Assembly (NCBI GenBank): GCA_003168255.1
Contig: PMSU01000098.1
Span: forward strand, 42,835 to 106,834
Direction: 5' to 3'
Source: Actinomycetota bacterium
Lineage (GTDB): Bacteria > Actinomycetota > Actinomycetes > Streptosporangiales > Streptosporangiaceae
DNA: 64,000 nucleotides
The translations under genes and the position numbers were made by a program. The notes under the pieces were generated by a model. That model saw nothing but the letters and a program-made list of their open reading frames with translations, was not told the origin of the DNA and did not search any database. The first letter of the stretch is position 1. Each line of letters starts with the position of its first letter. This document shows positions 1-9,834 of this stretch, in pieces.

Positions 1-45
1 CGACCTGACGATCACGAAACCTGCTGCTTACTTCTCTGCGGGCCC

Positions 46-1848
46 TTAGCCGCCGAACCCGGGCTCGATCGGGGGAAGGTCTCGGAGCGCGGCCGCGATG
101 TCGGCCTGCCTGGGGCCGGCCTCCGCGATGGCGTCCATCAGGGAGTGCAGCACGGCATGCCGGTCCTCGCCAAGGTCGAGCAGCCGCTGCGCGGCTTCCC
201 ACAGCTCGGGCGGGTCTCCTCGCCAGAGCCGGTCGGCCAGCGCCAGATGACTGTCGATGTGCGGCTGGCCGGCATGCCTGGCCGGCCCGTCGTCGTGGTC
301 CGCGGCGAGCAGGATCCGGCGGTCGGCCGGCTCGGCTGGGTCAAGAGTTGCCAGATCCACGCCTCCGTACCAGCCGCTCAGCAGCGGGAAGGCGAATGCC
401 CGGCGCGGCAGCGCCTCCAGATCGGAGTCTGGCAGCAGCCTGGCCAGCAGCGCGGCGTCCAGCCCGAAAGTGGTCGGATCCCGGTAAGCGGCCGTGAACT
501 TCTCCGTCGAGTCGAACACCGCGTCCAGCGTCTCGGCGATTGCCTGCTTGCCGAGGCCGCGGCGCATGCCCGCCCACCGCGTCCAGGCGGCGAGCACATG
601 GGGGATGGCCTCCTGCTCGGCAGCGGAAAGCATGACCTTGCGCGGCAGCCAGTCGAGCAGGAACGTGTCGGCCTTGACCGGGCTCATCCGCAGCGGCCGG
701 CCGAAGTCCCTGTCGCAGCCGTACGCGACGATGTGGTCGGCGCAGCGGCTGGCGGATTTCCGGTCGGAGAGTTCCTCTGCCTCGTCCGAGGCAAGGAACT
801 CGGCGACCAGCATGGCCCGCCGGTCCGCGCGCCATGGCCGCCGGCTGGCCCGATCGGCGATATTGCCGGCACCGGCCCGTTCGGTAGTGCTGCCGGAGCC
901 CGCCCGCTCGGTGCTGCCGCCGCCGGCCCGGTCGATAGTGCTGCCGGCACCGGTCCGGTCGGTGCTGGCCGACGCGCCCTGCTGCCCGCTGCCGGAGCCC
1001 GAGCGCTCGGCCGTGCCGCCGGCCCTGGCCGAATCGCCGCCGCGGGGAGGCAAGGTGCGGACCCGGGCCCTTATGAACGCGTGGTAGGACGGGAAAGAGT
1101 CGCTGACCGGGGGATCGGCGCTGTCGTCGGTGACCCTGAGCGCCCTGGCGAGCATCCTCCTCGCCTGCGGAGGGTCAAGGGAGCCGAACGATCCTGCGAC
1201 GCCCTGACTGCTGTCTGCGGCGCTCACGGGGTGTGCCTGGCGGCAGTGGTCAAGCAGCTTGCCCACCTGGGCGGTCACCCAGCCGTCGCGCAGCATGCCG
1301 TCGGCGTTGTAGTCCACGACCGCGACAAGCGCGTGCGGTTCCTCCCCGGCGTAGCTGAACACGCAGACGACCTCGTCCTGGTCGCCATATGCGTCCGAGT
1401 TCAGGTAACAGTCACCCGACGTAACGGCGCCGAGGTGATCCGCCCAGCGCGGCCGGGCGACACCTTGCTCGATCAGGCCAAGCGCGGCCCGCTCGGCCTT
1501 GGCCGCCTGGGTGGGGGTGCCGAGGCAGGCGATACCGGACAGCAGGGCGAGCCCGGCCGGGGTGGCCTGCTTCGCCGCGTAGGCGACAAGGCCCTCTCCG
1601 ACGAGCTCTTCCATCCCGGCATGTCCACGCAGGCCGATCCGCCGGGATCGCGGACCCCACCAGGTGCCGAGCATCTCGCTTACCAGCAGCTCGGCATCGA
1701 GCGGGCTGCGCACCGCAAGGAGTTCCCTGGCAGCGCGCAGCATCTCGGCGAAAAGCGCCTCGGGTGGTGACTCAGACGAACCTGGCCGCGACGCTCCGTG
1801 ACCCGGTCCGCCGGGGGGCTGACTACGTCGTCGGCTCTGCGGGCTCAC
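46..1848 (-). CDS. Conserved hypothetical protein with low-complexity linker
   Basis: About 600 residues of unknown function. The N-terminal part (about 1-250) and C-terminal part (about 340-600) look like ordinary soluble helical domains. Between them lies a Gly/Ser/Arg/Glu-rich linker of imperfect ERAGSGS-like repeats encoded by about 855-1020. The end (ELWEAAQRLLDLGEDRHAVLHSLM) resembles the DPPELW...LGEDRHxxxH pattern of DUF1841-like actinobacterial proteins; this is recall, not a search. The ORF opens at GTG 1854, but GTG 1848 sits 8 nt after GAAAGG and is the better start. The long plus-strand ORF across it is a GC-bias shadow. Confidence 0.75.
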   Translation of the reverse strand: MSPQSRRRSQPPGGPGHGASRPGSSESPPEALFAEMLRAARELLAVRSPLDAELLVSEMLGTWWGPRSRRIGLRGHAGMEELVGEGLVAYAAKQATPAGLALLSGIACLGTPTQAAKAERAALGLIEQGVARPRWADHLGAVTSGDCYLNSDAYGDQDEVVCVFSYAGEEPHALVAVVDYNADGMLRDGWVTAQVGKLLDHCRQAHPVSAADSSQGVAGSFGSLDPPQARRMLARALRVTDDSADPPVSDSFPSYHAFIRARVRTLPPRGGDSARAGGTAERSGSGSGQQGASASTDRTGAGSTIDRAGGGSTERAGSGSTTERAGAGNIADRASRRPWRADRRAMLVAEFLASDEAEELSDRKSASRCADHIVAYGCDRDFGRPLRMSPVKADTFLLDWLPRKVMLSAAEQEAIPHVLAAWTRWAGMRRGLGKQAIAETLDAVFDSTEKFTAAYRDPTTFGLDAALLARLLPDSDLEALPRRAFAFPLLSGWYGGVDLATLDPAEPADRRILLAADHDDGPARHAGQPHIDSHLALADRLWRGDPPELWEAAQRLLDLGEDRHAVLHSLMDAIAEAGPRQADIAAALRDLPPIEPGFGG

Positions 1849-2140
1849 TTGCACAGCCTTTCAGATGGGTACGCACCGATGCTACGCGCAACCGCCATGT
1901 CACCGAAGGATTCTGGCCGGCTCGGCGCGAGTGAGCCCCGGCAGGCGCGGCCGGCAGGCGTGGAGTCCCGGTAAGAGCAGCGCCGCGATCACCACCGGTG
2001 GCCAGGTCACCCGCCGCCGGCCATCTGGCTAGCCGAATGATTCCCGGCACAAGCTTCTGGCCGCTAGCCTGCTTGTGACGGCAATGAGCAAAAAGGAGCC
2101 GCCCCATGTCAGGCGCCCGAATGCGATGCGGGAGCACCGG

Positions 2141-4252
2141 ATGAGCACGGACACATCCGTGCCTGGGCCGCAGGTGGCCGGCCTGGGAGTATCAGACTCG
2201 GCCCTGCTCGACACGCTCCTGCGCGAGGCTCCCATCGGTTTCGCGTTCTTCGATACTGACCTTCGCTTCCGGCGCGTCAACCGCACCCTGGCCCGGCTGC
2301 ACGGGATGGACACCGAGGATCACCTGGGGCGTCAGCCCTCGGAGGTCTGGCCGGCCGAGCTCGCAGCGAGAGCCGAGACGGCGCTGCGCCGGGTGCTGGC
2401 AGACGACCAGCCCGTCCTTGAGGCGGACCAGCCCGTCATCGCGGCAGGACAGGTGCAGTCGGTACCCGCCACGCGCCCCGCCGAGCCTGCGGTCCGCCGG
2501 GAGCGGCACTGGGCCTTCTCTTGGTTCCCCTGCCACGACGGCGAGACGAATATCACCGGCGTCGTGCTCATCGCGGCCGACATCACCGACCGGCAGCATT
2601 CGGCCGAGGCCGTCCGGCGGAGCGAGGCCAGATACCGCTCGCTCGTGCAGGCCGGCGCGCAGGTGGTCTGGGTGACATCGCCGACCGGGGAGATCTCGGA
2701 GGACTCGCCCGAGTGGCGATCGATCACCGGCCAGTCCCTGGCGGAGTACCTGGGCAACGGGTGGCTGGACGCCATCCACCCCGAGGACAGGGACCGGGTG
2801 GAGCGCGCCTGGCGGGAGTGCGTGCGCACCGGGAAGATCTTCGACAATCGCTACCGGGTACGCACGAAGGCGGCGGCGTACCGGCATTACGACGTCCGCG
2901 CCGTTCCGATCGAGCGGGCCGGCCGGATCATCGAGTGGGTGGGCGCCAGCACCGACGTCACCGGCCAGCGCGAGGCCGAGGAGATGCGGGGCAGGCTCAC
3001 CGAGCAGCTGTCCGCCGCGGCCCTGCGCACGGCCAGGCTCCAGCAGGCCACGTCGATGCTCGCCGAGGCGCTCACCGTGGAGCAGGTCGTCGAAGTGATC
3101 ACCGAGGTCGGCCGCTCCGCGGTCGGCGCCGAGCGGTCAGCCGTGGCGCTGCTTGACCCGGATGGGGTGCGGCTGCGGACCGTCAACCCGGGCGGGCCGC
3201 CGGGGGAGATCCCGCTCGATGCGCCGAGCGTGATCACCGCGGCCATCACCAGCCGCCGTCCCGTGCTGGTGGAGGACCGGGACGCATTGCGCAGGCAATT
3301 CGAGCCCGACGCGAACCTCGACCTCTACCTCAAGCACAGCGATGAGCAGGCCTGGGTGGGGCTACCGCTGCTCGCCGCCGGCGCGCCGCTCGGCGCGATC
3401 AGGTTCTCCTTCACCAGGCCACGGCGGATTACCGAAGAGGAGAGAGTGTTCCTTGAGGCGCTGGCCGGTCAGTGCGCTCTGGCTGTGGAGCGGGCCACCC
3501 TGTTCGAGCGCGAGCACACCACGGCGGAGACGTTGCAGCGCAGCCTGCTGCCCGACCGGCTGCCGACCGTCCCGGGGATCATCCTGGAGGCGCGGTACCT
3601 GCCGGTCACCAGGAACATGGAGATTGGCGGCGACTGGTATGACGCCTTCAAGCTCCCGGACGGGCGGCTGGCCATCGCGGCCGGTGACGTCATGGGCAAG
3701 GGCCTGACCGCTGCGGCCGGAATGGGCCGGGTGCGGAACGCGCTGCGCGCCCTCGCGCTGACCGATCCGCGGCCGGCCGCGGTGCTCGCCGGGCTGGACC
3801 GCCTGTTCAGCGCTACCGAGCTCGACGAGCAGGTGACCACGGTCGCCTACCTGGTCATCGACCCGGTGACCGGGGAAGGGCTCGCGGGCAATGCCGGCCA
3901 TCTGCCGCCGCTCCGGTTGCGCTCCGACGGCCCGCCAAGACTCGACACGATCGAAGCCGGGACCCCGCTCGGCTGGGCGAGCCCTCGCCAGCAGCATTCT
4001 TTCCGGCTCCCGCCTGGCAACACTGTGGTGTTCTACTCCGATGGACTAGTAGAGAACCGCATGCGCGGCCTCGACGCCGGCCTGGACGAGCTGCTCGCGG
4101 TGGCGGGCCAGGCACCGCCGGAGGTGATCGGTCACCCCGACCGCCTTCTTGAGTACCTGGTCGACCGGATGCTGGCTGGATATGAACAGGATGACGATGT
4201 CACCGTGCTCGTGCTGCATGTGCCCGAGCGCGACAGGGGAGGGGAGGGATGA
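2141..4252 (+). CDS. PAS-PAS-GAF-PP2C (SpoIIE/RsbU-type) serine phosphatase
   Basis: Multidomain signalling phosphatase of the RsbU/SpoIIE class, which typically dephosphorylates an anti-anti-sigma factor. In the track numbering, a PAS domain lies at about 45-175, a second PAS/PAC at about 185-305 (RYRSLVQ ... GASTDVTGQREAEE), a GAF domain at about 325-475, and the PP2C catalytic domain at about 485-720. Metal-binding acidic motifs are visible: IGGDWYD, GDVMGKG, YSDGLVE and DDDVTVLVL. No membrane segment or HATPase domain is seen. The track starts at GTG 2075, but ATG 2141 follows GGGAG by about 6 nt and is preferred. It is transcribed toward the principal sigma gene. Confidence 0.88.
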   Translation: MSTDTSVPGPQVAGLGVSDSALLDTLLREAPIGFAFFDTDLRFRRVNRTLARLHGMDTEDHLGRQPSEVWPAELAARAETALRRVLADDQPVLEADQPVIAAGQVQSVPATRPAEPAVRRERHWAFSWFPCHDGETNITGVVLIAADITDRQHSAEAVRRSEARYRSLVQAGAQVVWVTSPTGEISEDSPEWRSITGQSLAEYLGNGWLDAIHPEDRDRVERAWRECVRTGKIFDNRYRVRTKAAAYRHYDVRAVPIERAGRIIEWVGASTDVTGQREAEEMRGRLTEQLSAAALRTARLQQATSMLAEALTVEQVVEVITEVGRSAVGAERSAVALLDPDGVRLRTVNPGGPPGEIPLDAPSVITAAITSRRPVLVEDRDALRRQFEPDANLDLYLKHSDEQAWVGLPLLAAGAPLGAIRFSFTRPRRITEEERVFLEALAGQCALAVERATLFEREHTTAETLQRSLLPDRLPTVPGIILEARYLPVTRNMEIGGDWYDAFKLPDGRLAIAAGDVMGKGLTAAAGMGRVRNALRALALTDPRPAAVLAGLDRLFSATELDEQVTTVAYLVIDPVTGEGLAGNAGHLPPLRLRSDGPPRLDTIEAGTPLGWASPRQQHSFRLPPGNTVVFYSDGLVENRMRGLDAGLDELLAVAGQAPPEVIGHPDRLLEYLVDRMLAGYEQDDDVTVLVLHVPERDRGGEG

Positions 4253-4497
4253 CGTCGGTTGTCAAAGTCACTCCCGAAGTCCGCCTAAGGTTGTGCTCAG
4301 GAGGGCAGCAAGCATCGGTGCCGACATGTGGCGCCGGTCCGCCTTCTGGCATGACCCCAGCAGCCTGGGCCTGGCGGTAGGGTCCAATTCTCGCTACACG
4401 TACGCAGGAGAGTGTCTGTGTCGCCTGCTAGTTCGGTCAGCCGGGTACGGCCTTGGGCCCGGTCAGCCACCGTCCGGCGAAGGAAGGGGTGGCGGTG

Positions 4498-6018
4498 ATG
4501 AGCGCTGCCAATTCCGCGGCGAGGAATCACCAGGCTGCTGAGAAGTCCCCCGAGGCGCGCACCGGCCAGTCCGGCCCGTCGGAGAACGGCTCCGCGGGTG
4601 GCGGCAGGCGGCCGCGTTCCGGCATAGACGGCCGGACGACAGACAAGAAGTCCGCAGACCGGAAGCAGAGCGCCGGGACGGGGGCGAAGGCCGCAGAGCC
4701 GGCCAATGCCTCCGGAGCGCAGGAGATGGAGACGTGGGTGCAGGACACCGCGGAAAGCGAACTGGCGATAGACGGCCTGGATCACCCGGCTGATCTCGAT
4801 GCCGTCGTCGATATCGCGGTCGTCGACGTCGAGGTCGATGTCGACGTGGAGATCGATGAGGTACTCGACGAAGCCGACCTGAGCGTGGAGGACGTCGCCG
4901 ATGTCGTCGGCGACGCACCCGAAGATGAGGCCGATGCGGCAGACGAGCCTGTTGCTGCTGTCGCGGCAGCCAAGCCGGCCGCCGGCGCAGCCGCGCCGGC
5001 CCAGGGCAAGGCAGACGAGAAGGCCGCGGACGACGGCGAGGACGACGTCTTCGTCTACGGCGACGACGACGACGATCTGCCGGCCGCTCAGGTGGCCGCG
5101 GCAGGCGCGACCGCCGACCCGGTAAAGGACTATCTCAAGCAGATCGGCAAGGTACCGCTGCTCAACGCCGAGCAGGAGGTCGAGCTTGCCAAGCGGATCG
5201 AGGCGGGGCTGTTCGCCGAGGAGAAGCTCGCCGAGACCCGCGCGCTGCCCGGCTCGGATGAGTGCATCGACCTCGAGTGGATTGCCTCGGACGGCCGCAG
5301 GGCCAAGAATCATCTGCTCGAGGCAAACCTGCGCCTGGTCGTGTCGCTCGCCAAGCGGTACACAGGGCGGGGGATGCTGTTCCTCGACCTCATCCAGGAG
5401 GGCAACCTCGGCCTGATCCGCGCGGTGGAGAAGTTCGACTACACCAAGGGATACAAGTTCTCCACCTATGCCACCTGGTGGATCAGGCAGGCCATCACGC
5501 GCGCGATGGCAGACCAGGCCCGGACCATCCGGATCCCCGTGCACATGGTGGAGGTCATCAACAAGCTCGCCCGGGTGCAGCGCCAGATGCTCCAGGACCT
5601 GGGACGGGAGCCGACCCCGGAGGAGCTCGCGGCCGAGCTGGACATGACCCCGGAGAAGGTCATCGAGGTGCAGAAGTACGGCCGGGAGCCGATATCACTG
5701 CACACCCCGCTTGGCGAGGACGGCGACAGCGAGTTCGGCGACCTGATCGAGGACTCCGAAGCCATCCAGCCAGGTGAAGCGGTCAGCTTCACGCTGCTCC
5801 AGGAGCAACTGCACTCGGTGCTGGACACCCTGTCCGAGCGCGAGGCCGGCGTCGTGTCCATGCGGTTCGGGCTGACCGACGGACAGCCCAAGACCCTTGA
5901 CGAGATCGGCAAGGTATACGGGGTCACCAGGGAACGGATCAGGCAGATCGAGTCCAAGACGATGTCGAAGCTACGCCACCCGTCGCGGTCGCAGGTCCTG
6001 CGGGATTATCTCGACTAA
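4498..6018 (+). CDS. sigA: Principal RNA polymerase sigma factor (RpoD/SigA/HrdB)
   Basis: Housekeeping sigma-70 of 506 aa. The first ~200 residues are an Ala/Asp/Glu/Lys-rich acidic extension typical of actinobacterial HrdB. Region 1.2 begins at [16 protein letters not shown]. Region 2 contains [16 protein letters not shown], the core-binding [18 protein letters not shown] and the -10 recognition stretch [18 protein letters not shown]. Region 3 and the region 4 helix-turn-helix ([18 protein letters not shown]) follow. The ATG at 4498 is chosen because AGGAAGGGG lies about 8 nt upstream; the track start is a TTG at 4453 with no ribosome site. A strong hairpin terminator follows directly. Confidence 0.97.
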   Translation: MSAANSAARNHQAAEKSPEARTGQSGPSENGSAGGGRRPRSGIDGRTTDKKSADRKQSAGTGAKAAEPANASGAQEMETWVQDTAESELAIDGLDHPADLDAVVDIAVVDVEVDVDVEIDEVLDEADLSVEDVADVVGDAPEDEADAADEPVAAVAAAKPAAGAAAPAQGKADEKAADDGEDDVFVYGDDDDDLPAAQVAAAGATADPVKDYLKQIGKVPLLNAEQEVELAKRIEAGLFAEEKLAETRALPGSDECIDLEWIASDGRRAKNHLLEANLRLVVSLAKRYTGRGMLFLDLIQEGNLGLIRAVEKFDYTKGYKFSTYATWWIRQAITRAMADQARTIRIPVHMVEVINKLARVQRQMLQDLGREPTPEELAAELDMTPEKVIEVQKYGREPISLHTPLGEDGDSEFGDLIEDSEAIQPGEAVSFTLLQEQLHSVLDTLSEREAGVVSMRFGLTDGQPKTLDEIGKVYGVTRERIRQIESKTMSKLRHPSRSQVLRDYLD

Positions 6019-6021
6019 CGC

Positions 6022-6056
6022 AAAGAGTCACGCGTTAGCTCAACGCGTGACTCTTT
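6022..6056 (+). terminator. Intrinsic terminator of sigA
   Basis: Perfect 15-bp inverted repeat AAAGAGTCACGCGTT / AACGCGTGACTCTTT with a 5-nt loop, beginning 4 nt after the sigA stop. The arms end in AAA/TTT, so the hairpin could also stop the convergent DUF7455 gene on the other strand. Confidence 0.85.
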
Positions 6057-6098
6057 GGTCGGGCAGGTTCCCCCCGCTACAGGTTCCCCCGGCCCTGG

Positions 6099-6323
6099 CT
6101 AGTCGGAAACCTGGCTCTTCTTGGTGCTCACGAGAAGCTTGGTCTCGTCTTGTATCTCAACCGCGACCTTGGCCAGCGCTTCGGCGTGCTGACGGGCGTG
6201 GTGCGCGCAGAAAAGAAGCTCTGCGGAACCCGGAAGCAGGGCTCGGACATATGCCCGGGCTCCGCAGCGGTCGCACACGTCTACGGCGGTCAGGGGCTTG
6301 GCTGGGGCTAGTGCTCCTGTCAA
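6099..6323 (-). CDS. Small zinc-ribbon-like protein, DUF7455 family
   Basis: A 74-aa protein with a compact metal-binding pattern: CDRCGARAYV followed by FCAHHARQH, i.e. CxxC ... CxxH. Small proteins of this type (DUF7455) are commonly encoded beside the principal sigma factor and topoisomerase IV genes in actinobacteria; their function is unknown. The start is a TTG at 6323 with a strong GAGGAG 6 nt upstream. It converges on sigA and diverges from the topoisomerase subunit B gene. Confidence 0.85.
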   Translation of the reverse strand: MTGALAPAKPLTAVDVCDRCGARAYVRALLPGSAELLFCAHHARQHAEALAKVAVEIQDETKLLVSTKKSQVSD

Positions 6324-6714
6324 CGTCGCTCCTCGCCTTGTGCCTCCGGCTTCTGCATCCGGCTGGCGATGGTCACTCGCGTTCTGCTCTCCCTCTACAC
6401 AACGTCTAAACGGGCGTTGGCCTTCCCTATGACGCCACGTACGCCATAAGCGAAACTTTCGTCAATCCGGCGGCACCCGCGCGGCCGGTCTTCGCCGACC
6501 GAGTTCCTGGCTCTGTTCACGTCTCCCGTTGGCCTCTCACTCTTGCGGCGACCTCTCCTATCTCTACTGTATCGCGAATATTATCCCAGGTCGCGGGTGG
6601 TAGAGCGGGTTTGTCTTCCGGCGTGGCTGCACACGGCATTGCGCCGGGCGGGCTAGTCTGCGGTGTGAGCATCCGGGTGCTCTGCCGCCCGCCCGTCGCC
6701 GGAGGAGGGCCCTC
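6324..6714. other. 391-bp divergent intergenic region
   Basis: Non-coding gap between the divergently transcribed DUF7455 gene and the topoisomerase IV subunit B gene. It is less GC-rich than its flanks. No RNA gene or repeat was recognised. A weak plus-strand promoter candidate is listed separately. Confidence 0.5.
6543..6570 (+). promoter_or_regulatory. Candidate promoter for topoisomerase IV subunit B
   Basis: TTGCGG and TACTGT separated by 16 bp, about 145 nt before the GTG start. Weak match to the housekeeping sigma consensus. Confidence 0.3.
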
Positions 6715-8817
6715 GTGAGTGCCGCTCGCACCGCCGCATTCCCATCCCGCGAGCCGCATCCGGGTGACTCCTACACGGCCCGCCACCTCTCCGTCCTCGA
6801 GGGCCTCGATGCCGTGCGCAAGCGGCCTGGCATGTACATCGGGTCCACCGACAGCCGCGGTCTCCTGCACTGCCTGTGGGAGATCATTGACAACGCCGTG
6901 GACGAGGCGCTGGGCGGCCACGGATCGAGGGTCGAGATCGTGCTCTATGCCGACTCCTCGGCCGAGGTGCGTGACGAGGGACGCGGCATACCCGTCGATA
7001 TCGAGCCCAAGACCGGGCTCAACGGCGTGGAGCTGGTGATGACCCGGCTGCACGCCGGCGGCAAGTTCGGCGGCGGCTCCTACACCGCCTCGGGCGGCCT
7101 GCACGGCGTGGGCGCCTCCGTGGTCAACGCCCTGTCCGCCCGGTTCGACGTGGCGGTGGACAGGGAAGGTCACACCTGGGCGGCGAGCTTCCGTCGCGGC
7201 GTGCCCGGCGAGTTCGCCGGCGCTGGCCCCGACGCCAGCTTCACGCCGGCCTCCGGGCTGCGCAAGGAGCGCCGCGTCGCCAAGCGGGTGACCGGCACCA
7301 GGATCCGGTTCTGGCCGGACACCCAGGTATTCGTGCGCGACTCCGCGTTCACCTTCGACGCCCTGACCGAGCGCGCGCGGCAGACGGCATACCTCGTCCC
7401 CGGGCTCATGATCCGGATCCGCGACGAGAGCCGCCCCGGCGCCCCGGCGGAAGCGGAATTCGCCTTCGACGGCGGGATCAGCGAGTTCTGCGCGCATCTG
7501 GGCTCGGGTGAGCCGGTGACCGACGTGCTGCGGTTGCAGGGCTCGGGGCAGTTCACCGAGACCGTGCCGCTGCTCGACGAGCAGGGCCACTTGACCCCGG
7601 CGGACGTGGAACGCGAGCTGTCCGTGGATGTGGCGCTCCAGTGGGGAACCGGCTACGAGACGACCGCCCGGTCGTTCGTCAACGTGATCGCCACGCCCAA
7701 GGGCGGCACCCATGTGGCCGGTTTCGAGCGAGCGCTGGTCCGGACGCTGAACGAGCAGCTACGGGCTACCCGGCTGCTGAAGAACGGCGACGAGCCGGTG
7801 ATCAAGGAAGACGTGCTCGAAGGGCTCACCGCGGTCGTGGCCGTGCGGGTACCCGAGCCGCAGTTCGAGGGGCAGACCAAGGAGGTGCTTGGCACCCCGG
7901 CCGCCTCCAGGATCGTGGCTCAGGTGGTCGCCGCGGAGCTGAAGGCCTTCTTCGAGTCGCGGGCACGGGGCAGCAGGACGCAGGCGCGAGCCGTGCTCGA
8001 CAAGATCGCGGCGGCCGCCAAGACGCGCATCTCGGCCCGTGAGCACCGGGAGAACCAGCGCCGCAAGTCCGCGCTCGCCAGCTCGGCGCTGCCGGCCAAG
8101 CTGGCCGACTGCAGGACCGCGGATGATCGCAGCGAGCTGTTCATCGTCGAGGGCGATTCCGCGCTCGGCACGGCGAAGACGGCCAGGGATTCGGAGTTCC
8201 AGGCCCTGCTGCCGATCCGGGGCAAGATCCTGAACGTGCAGAAGTCCTCCCTCGCGGACATGCTGAAGAACGCCGAGTGCGCATCGATCATTCAGGTGAT
8301 CGGTGCCGGATCCGGGGCGGCATTCGACCTGGACGCGGCCCGCTACCAGCGCGTCATCTTCATGGCGGACGCGGATGTTGACGGCGCGCATATCCGCTGC
8401 CTGCTGCTGACGCTCTTCCACCGCTACCTGCGGCCGATGCTGGACGCCGGCCGGGTGTTCTCCGCGGTACCGCCGCTGCACAGGATCGAGCTGTCGAACC
8501 CGCGCAAGGGCCAGGAAAAGTACCGCTACACCTACTCCGACGCCGAGGTCAACCGCACCCTGCTGGAACTCGAGCGCAAGGGACAGCGGTGGAAGGAACC
8601 GGTGCAGCGGTACAAAGGACTCGGCGAGATGGATGCTGGCCAGCTGGCCGAGACGACGATGGATCCGCGCCGCCGCACTCTGCGGCGGATCAGGGTCGAG
8701 GACACCTCCGCCGCGGCCGGGATGTTTGATCTGCTGATGGGCAGCGAGGTCGCCCCGCGCCGGGACTTCATCGTCGCCGGGGCGGCAGAGCTCGACCTGT
8801 CCAGGATCGACACCTGA
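6715..8817 (+). CDS. parE: DNA topoisomerase IV subunit B (GyrB/ParE family)
   Basis: Type IIA topoisomerase ATPase subunit, 700 aa. The GHKL ATPase domain shows RKRPGMYIGS (about 35-44), IIDNAVDEAL and GGLHGVGASVVNALS. The transducer domain contains ATPKGGTHVAGFE. The TOPRIM domain has EGDSALGTAK (about 479) and MADADVDGAHIR (about 551), the Mg-binding acidic motifs, and the protein ends with the family motif RYKGLGEMDAGQL. It starts at GTG 6715 behind GGAGGAGGG. Pairing with a ParC-like subunit nearby and proximity to sigA match the actinobacterial topoisomerase IV locus rather than dnaA-linked gyrB. Confidence 0.93.
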   Translation: MSAARTAAFPSREPHPGDSYTARHLSVLEGLDAVRKRPGMYIGSTDSRGLLHCLWEIIDNAVDEALGGHGSRVEIVLYADSSAEVRDEGRGIPVDIEPKTGLNGVELVMTRLHAGGKFGGGSYTASGGLHGVGASVVNALSARFDVAVDREGHTWAASFRRGVPGEFAGAGPDASFTPASGLRKERRVAKRVTGTRIRFWPDTQVFVRDSAFTFDALTERARQTAYLVPGLMIRIRDESRPGAPAEAEFAFDGGISEFCAHLGSGEPVTDVLRLQGSGQFTETVPLLDEQGHLTPADVERELSVDVALQWGTGYETTARSFVNVIATPKGGTHVAGFERALVRTLNEQLRATRLLKNGDEPVIKEDVLEGLTAVVAVRVPEPQFEGQTKEVLGTPAASRIVAQVVAAELKAFFESRARGSRTQARAVLDKIAAAAKTRISAREHRENQRRKSALASSALPAKLADCRTADDRSELFIVEGDSALGTAKTARDSEFQALLPIRGKILNVQKSSLADMLKNAECASIIQVIGAGSGAAFDLDAARYQRVIFMADADVDGAHIRCLLLTLFHRYLRPMLDAGRVFSAVPPLHRIELSNPRKGQEKYRYTYSDAEVNRTLLELERKGQRWKEPVQRYKGLGEMDAGQLAETTMDPRRRTLRRIRVEDTSAAAGMFDLLMGSEVAPRRDFIVAGAAELDLSRIDT

Positions 8818-8825
8818 GGGCCTCG

Positions 8826-9794
8826 TCAGCCAGTTGGACCTGGCCTGGATCGACGGGTGTGTCGCACCCGCCGCACGAGATCTTTGGCGGTATCGGGCCA
8901 CTGGGTATGGTCGAAGGCGAAGCCCGCTTCGAGCAGGCGGCCGGGGACGACGCGGCGGCTTTTCAGCAGGAGCTCGGTGTCTGAGCGCAGCGCGAACGCG
9001 CCGAGCTCAGCCATCCACTTCGTTGCGGGCAGGCCCACCGGGACACCCCACGCCGTGCGCAGCGCGCGCATGAACGTGCGCTGCGGCACAGGAAAGGGGG
9101 CGGCGAGGTTCACCGGCCCGGCGAGGTCGTCACGGTCGGCCAGGAACTCCACAGCGCGGACAAAATCGTGGTCGTGGATCCAGGACACGTACTGCGTGCC
9201 GCCTGCGACCGGGCCGCCAAGGCCGAGCCGCGCCAGCCGCAGCAGGACGTCGAAGACGCCGCCGCGATCGGGGCTCATCACCATGGCGGAGCGCAGGGCG
9301 ACCTTACGGGTGCAGGGGGTTTCAGCGCGCTGTTGCGCCTGCTCCCAGGCTTTGGCGATCTCGACGCTGTAGGCCCAGTAGCCAGGGACTCCCGGTTCAG
9401 TGCCGCCGAGCACGCCGGACGCCTCGTCGTTGGGTGCGTCGAAACGGTGGGCGTAGATGGTGGCGGTGCTCATCTGTAGCCAGACCCGGGGAGGCCGCGC
9501 GACGGCCGCGATCGCCTCGCCCACGACCCTGGCGGAGTGCACGCGGGAGTCCATCATGGCCCGCAGATTGGCCGGGGTGTAGCGGCAGCTGACGCTGCGT
9601 CCGGCTAGATTTACCACGACATCGCAGCCGTCAATCGCCTCAGCCCAGGGGCCGAGGGTCTCGCCGTCCCAGCGGATTTCACGGTCCCGTGCCGGCCGTC
9701 TGGTCAGGACCACGACCTCATGGCCGGCCGCGGTCAGCGCGCGGTTCAGTATCGTGCCTACCTGGCCGGTTCCCCCAGGTATCACGATCTTCAT
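8826..9794 (-). CDS. TIGR01777 family epimerase/NAD(P)-binding protein
   Basis: Atypical extended SDR of 322 aa. The N-terminus MKIVIPGGTGQVG is the Rossmann glycine motif. VVNLAGRSVSCRY and the C-terminal DUF1731-like segment (RALRTAWGVPVGLPATKWMAELGAF ... LLKSRRVVPGRLLEAGF) identify the TIGR01777/YfcH family, whose substrate is unknown. It lies on the minus strand between the two topoisomerase subunit genes, ending 9 bp from the subunit B stop, and could be co-transcribed with subunit A upstream. Confidence 0.88.
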   Translation of the reverse strand: MKIVIPGGTGQVGTILNRALTAAGHEVVVLTRRPARDREIRWDGETLGPWAEAIDGCDVVVNLAGRSVSCRYTPANLRAMMDSRVHSARVVGEAIAAVARPPRVWLQMSTATIYAHRFDAPNDEASGVLGGTEPGVPGYWAYSVEIAKAWEQAQQRAETPCTRKVALRSAMVMSPDRGGVFDVLLRLARLGLGGPVAGGTQYVSWIHDHDFVRAVEFLADRDDLAGPVNLAAPFPVPQRTFMRALRTAWGVPVGLPATKWMAELGAFALRSDTELLLKSRRVVPGRLLEAGFAFDHTQWPDTAKDLVRRVRHTRRSRPGPTG

Positions 9795-9834
9795 CAGACA
9801 CCCCCATCGCTCTCAAGGCGCCGGGCTGTCTACG

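Noticed and set aside
145-1770. 541-aa plus-strand ORF opposite the first gene
   Set aside because: Composition is typical of antisense frames in high-GC DNA, with no family motif and no ribosome site; the minus frame shows coherent domains.
4297-5544. 415-aa minus-strand ORF across sigA
   Set aside because: Antisense of the sigma factor; the long run comes from the repetitive acidic region.
6517-7713. 398-aa minus-strand ORF across parE
   Set aside because: Antisense shadow with no recognisable motif.
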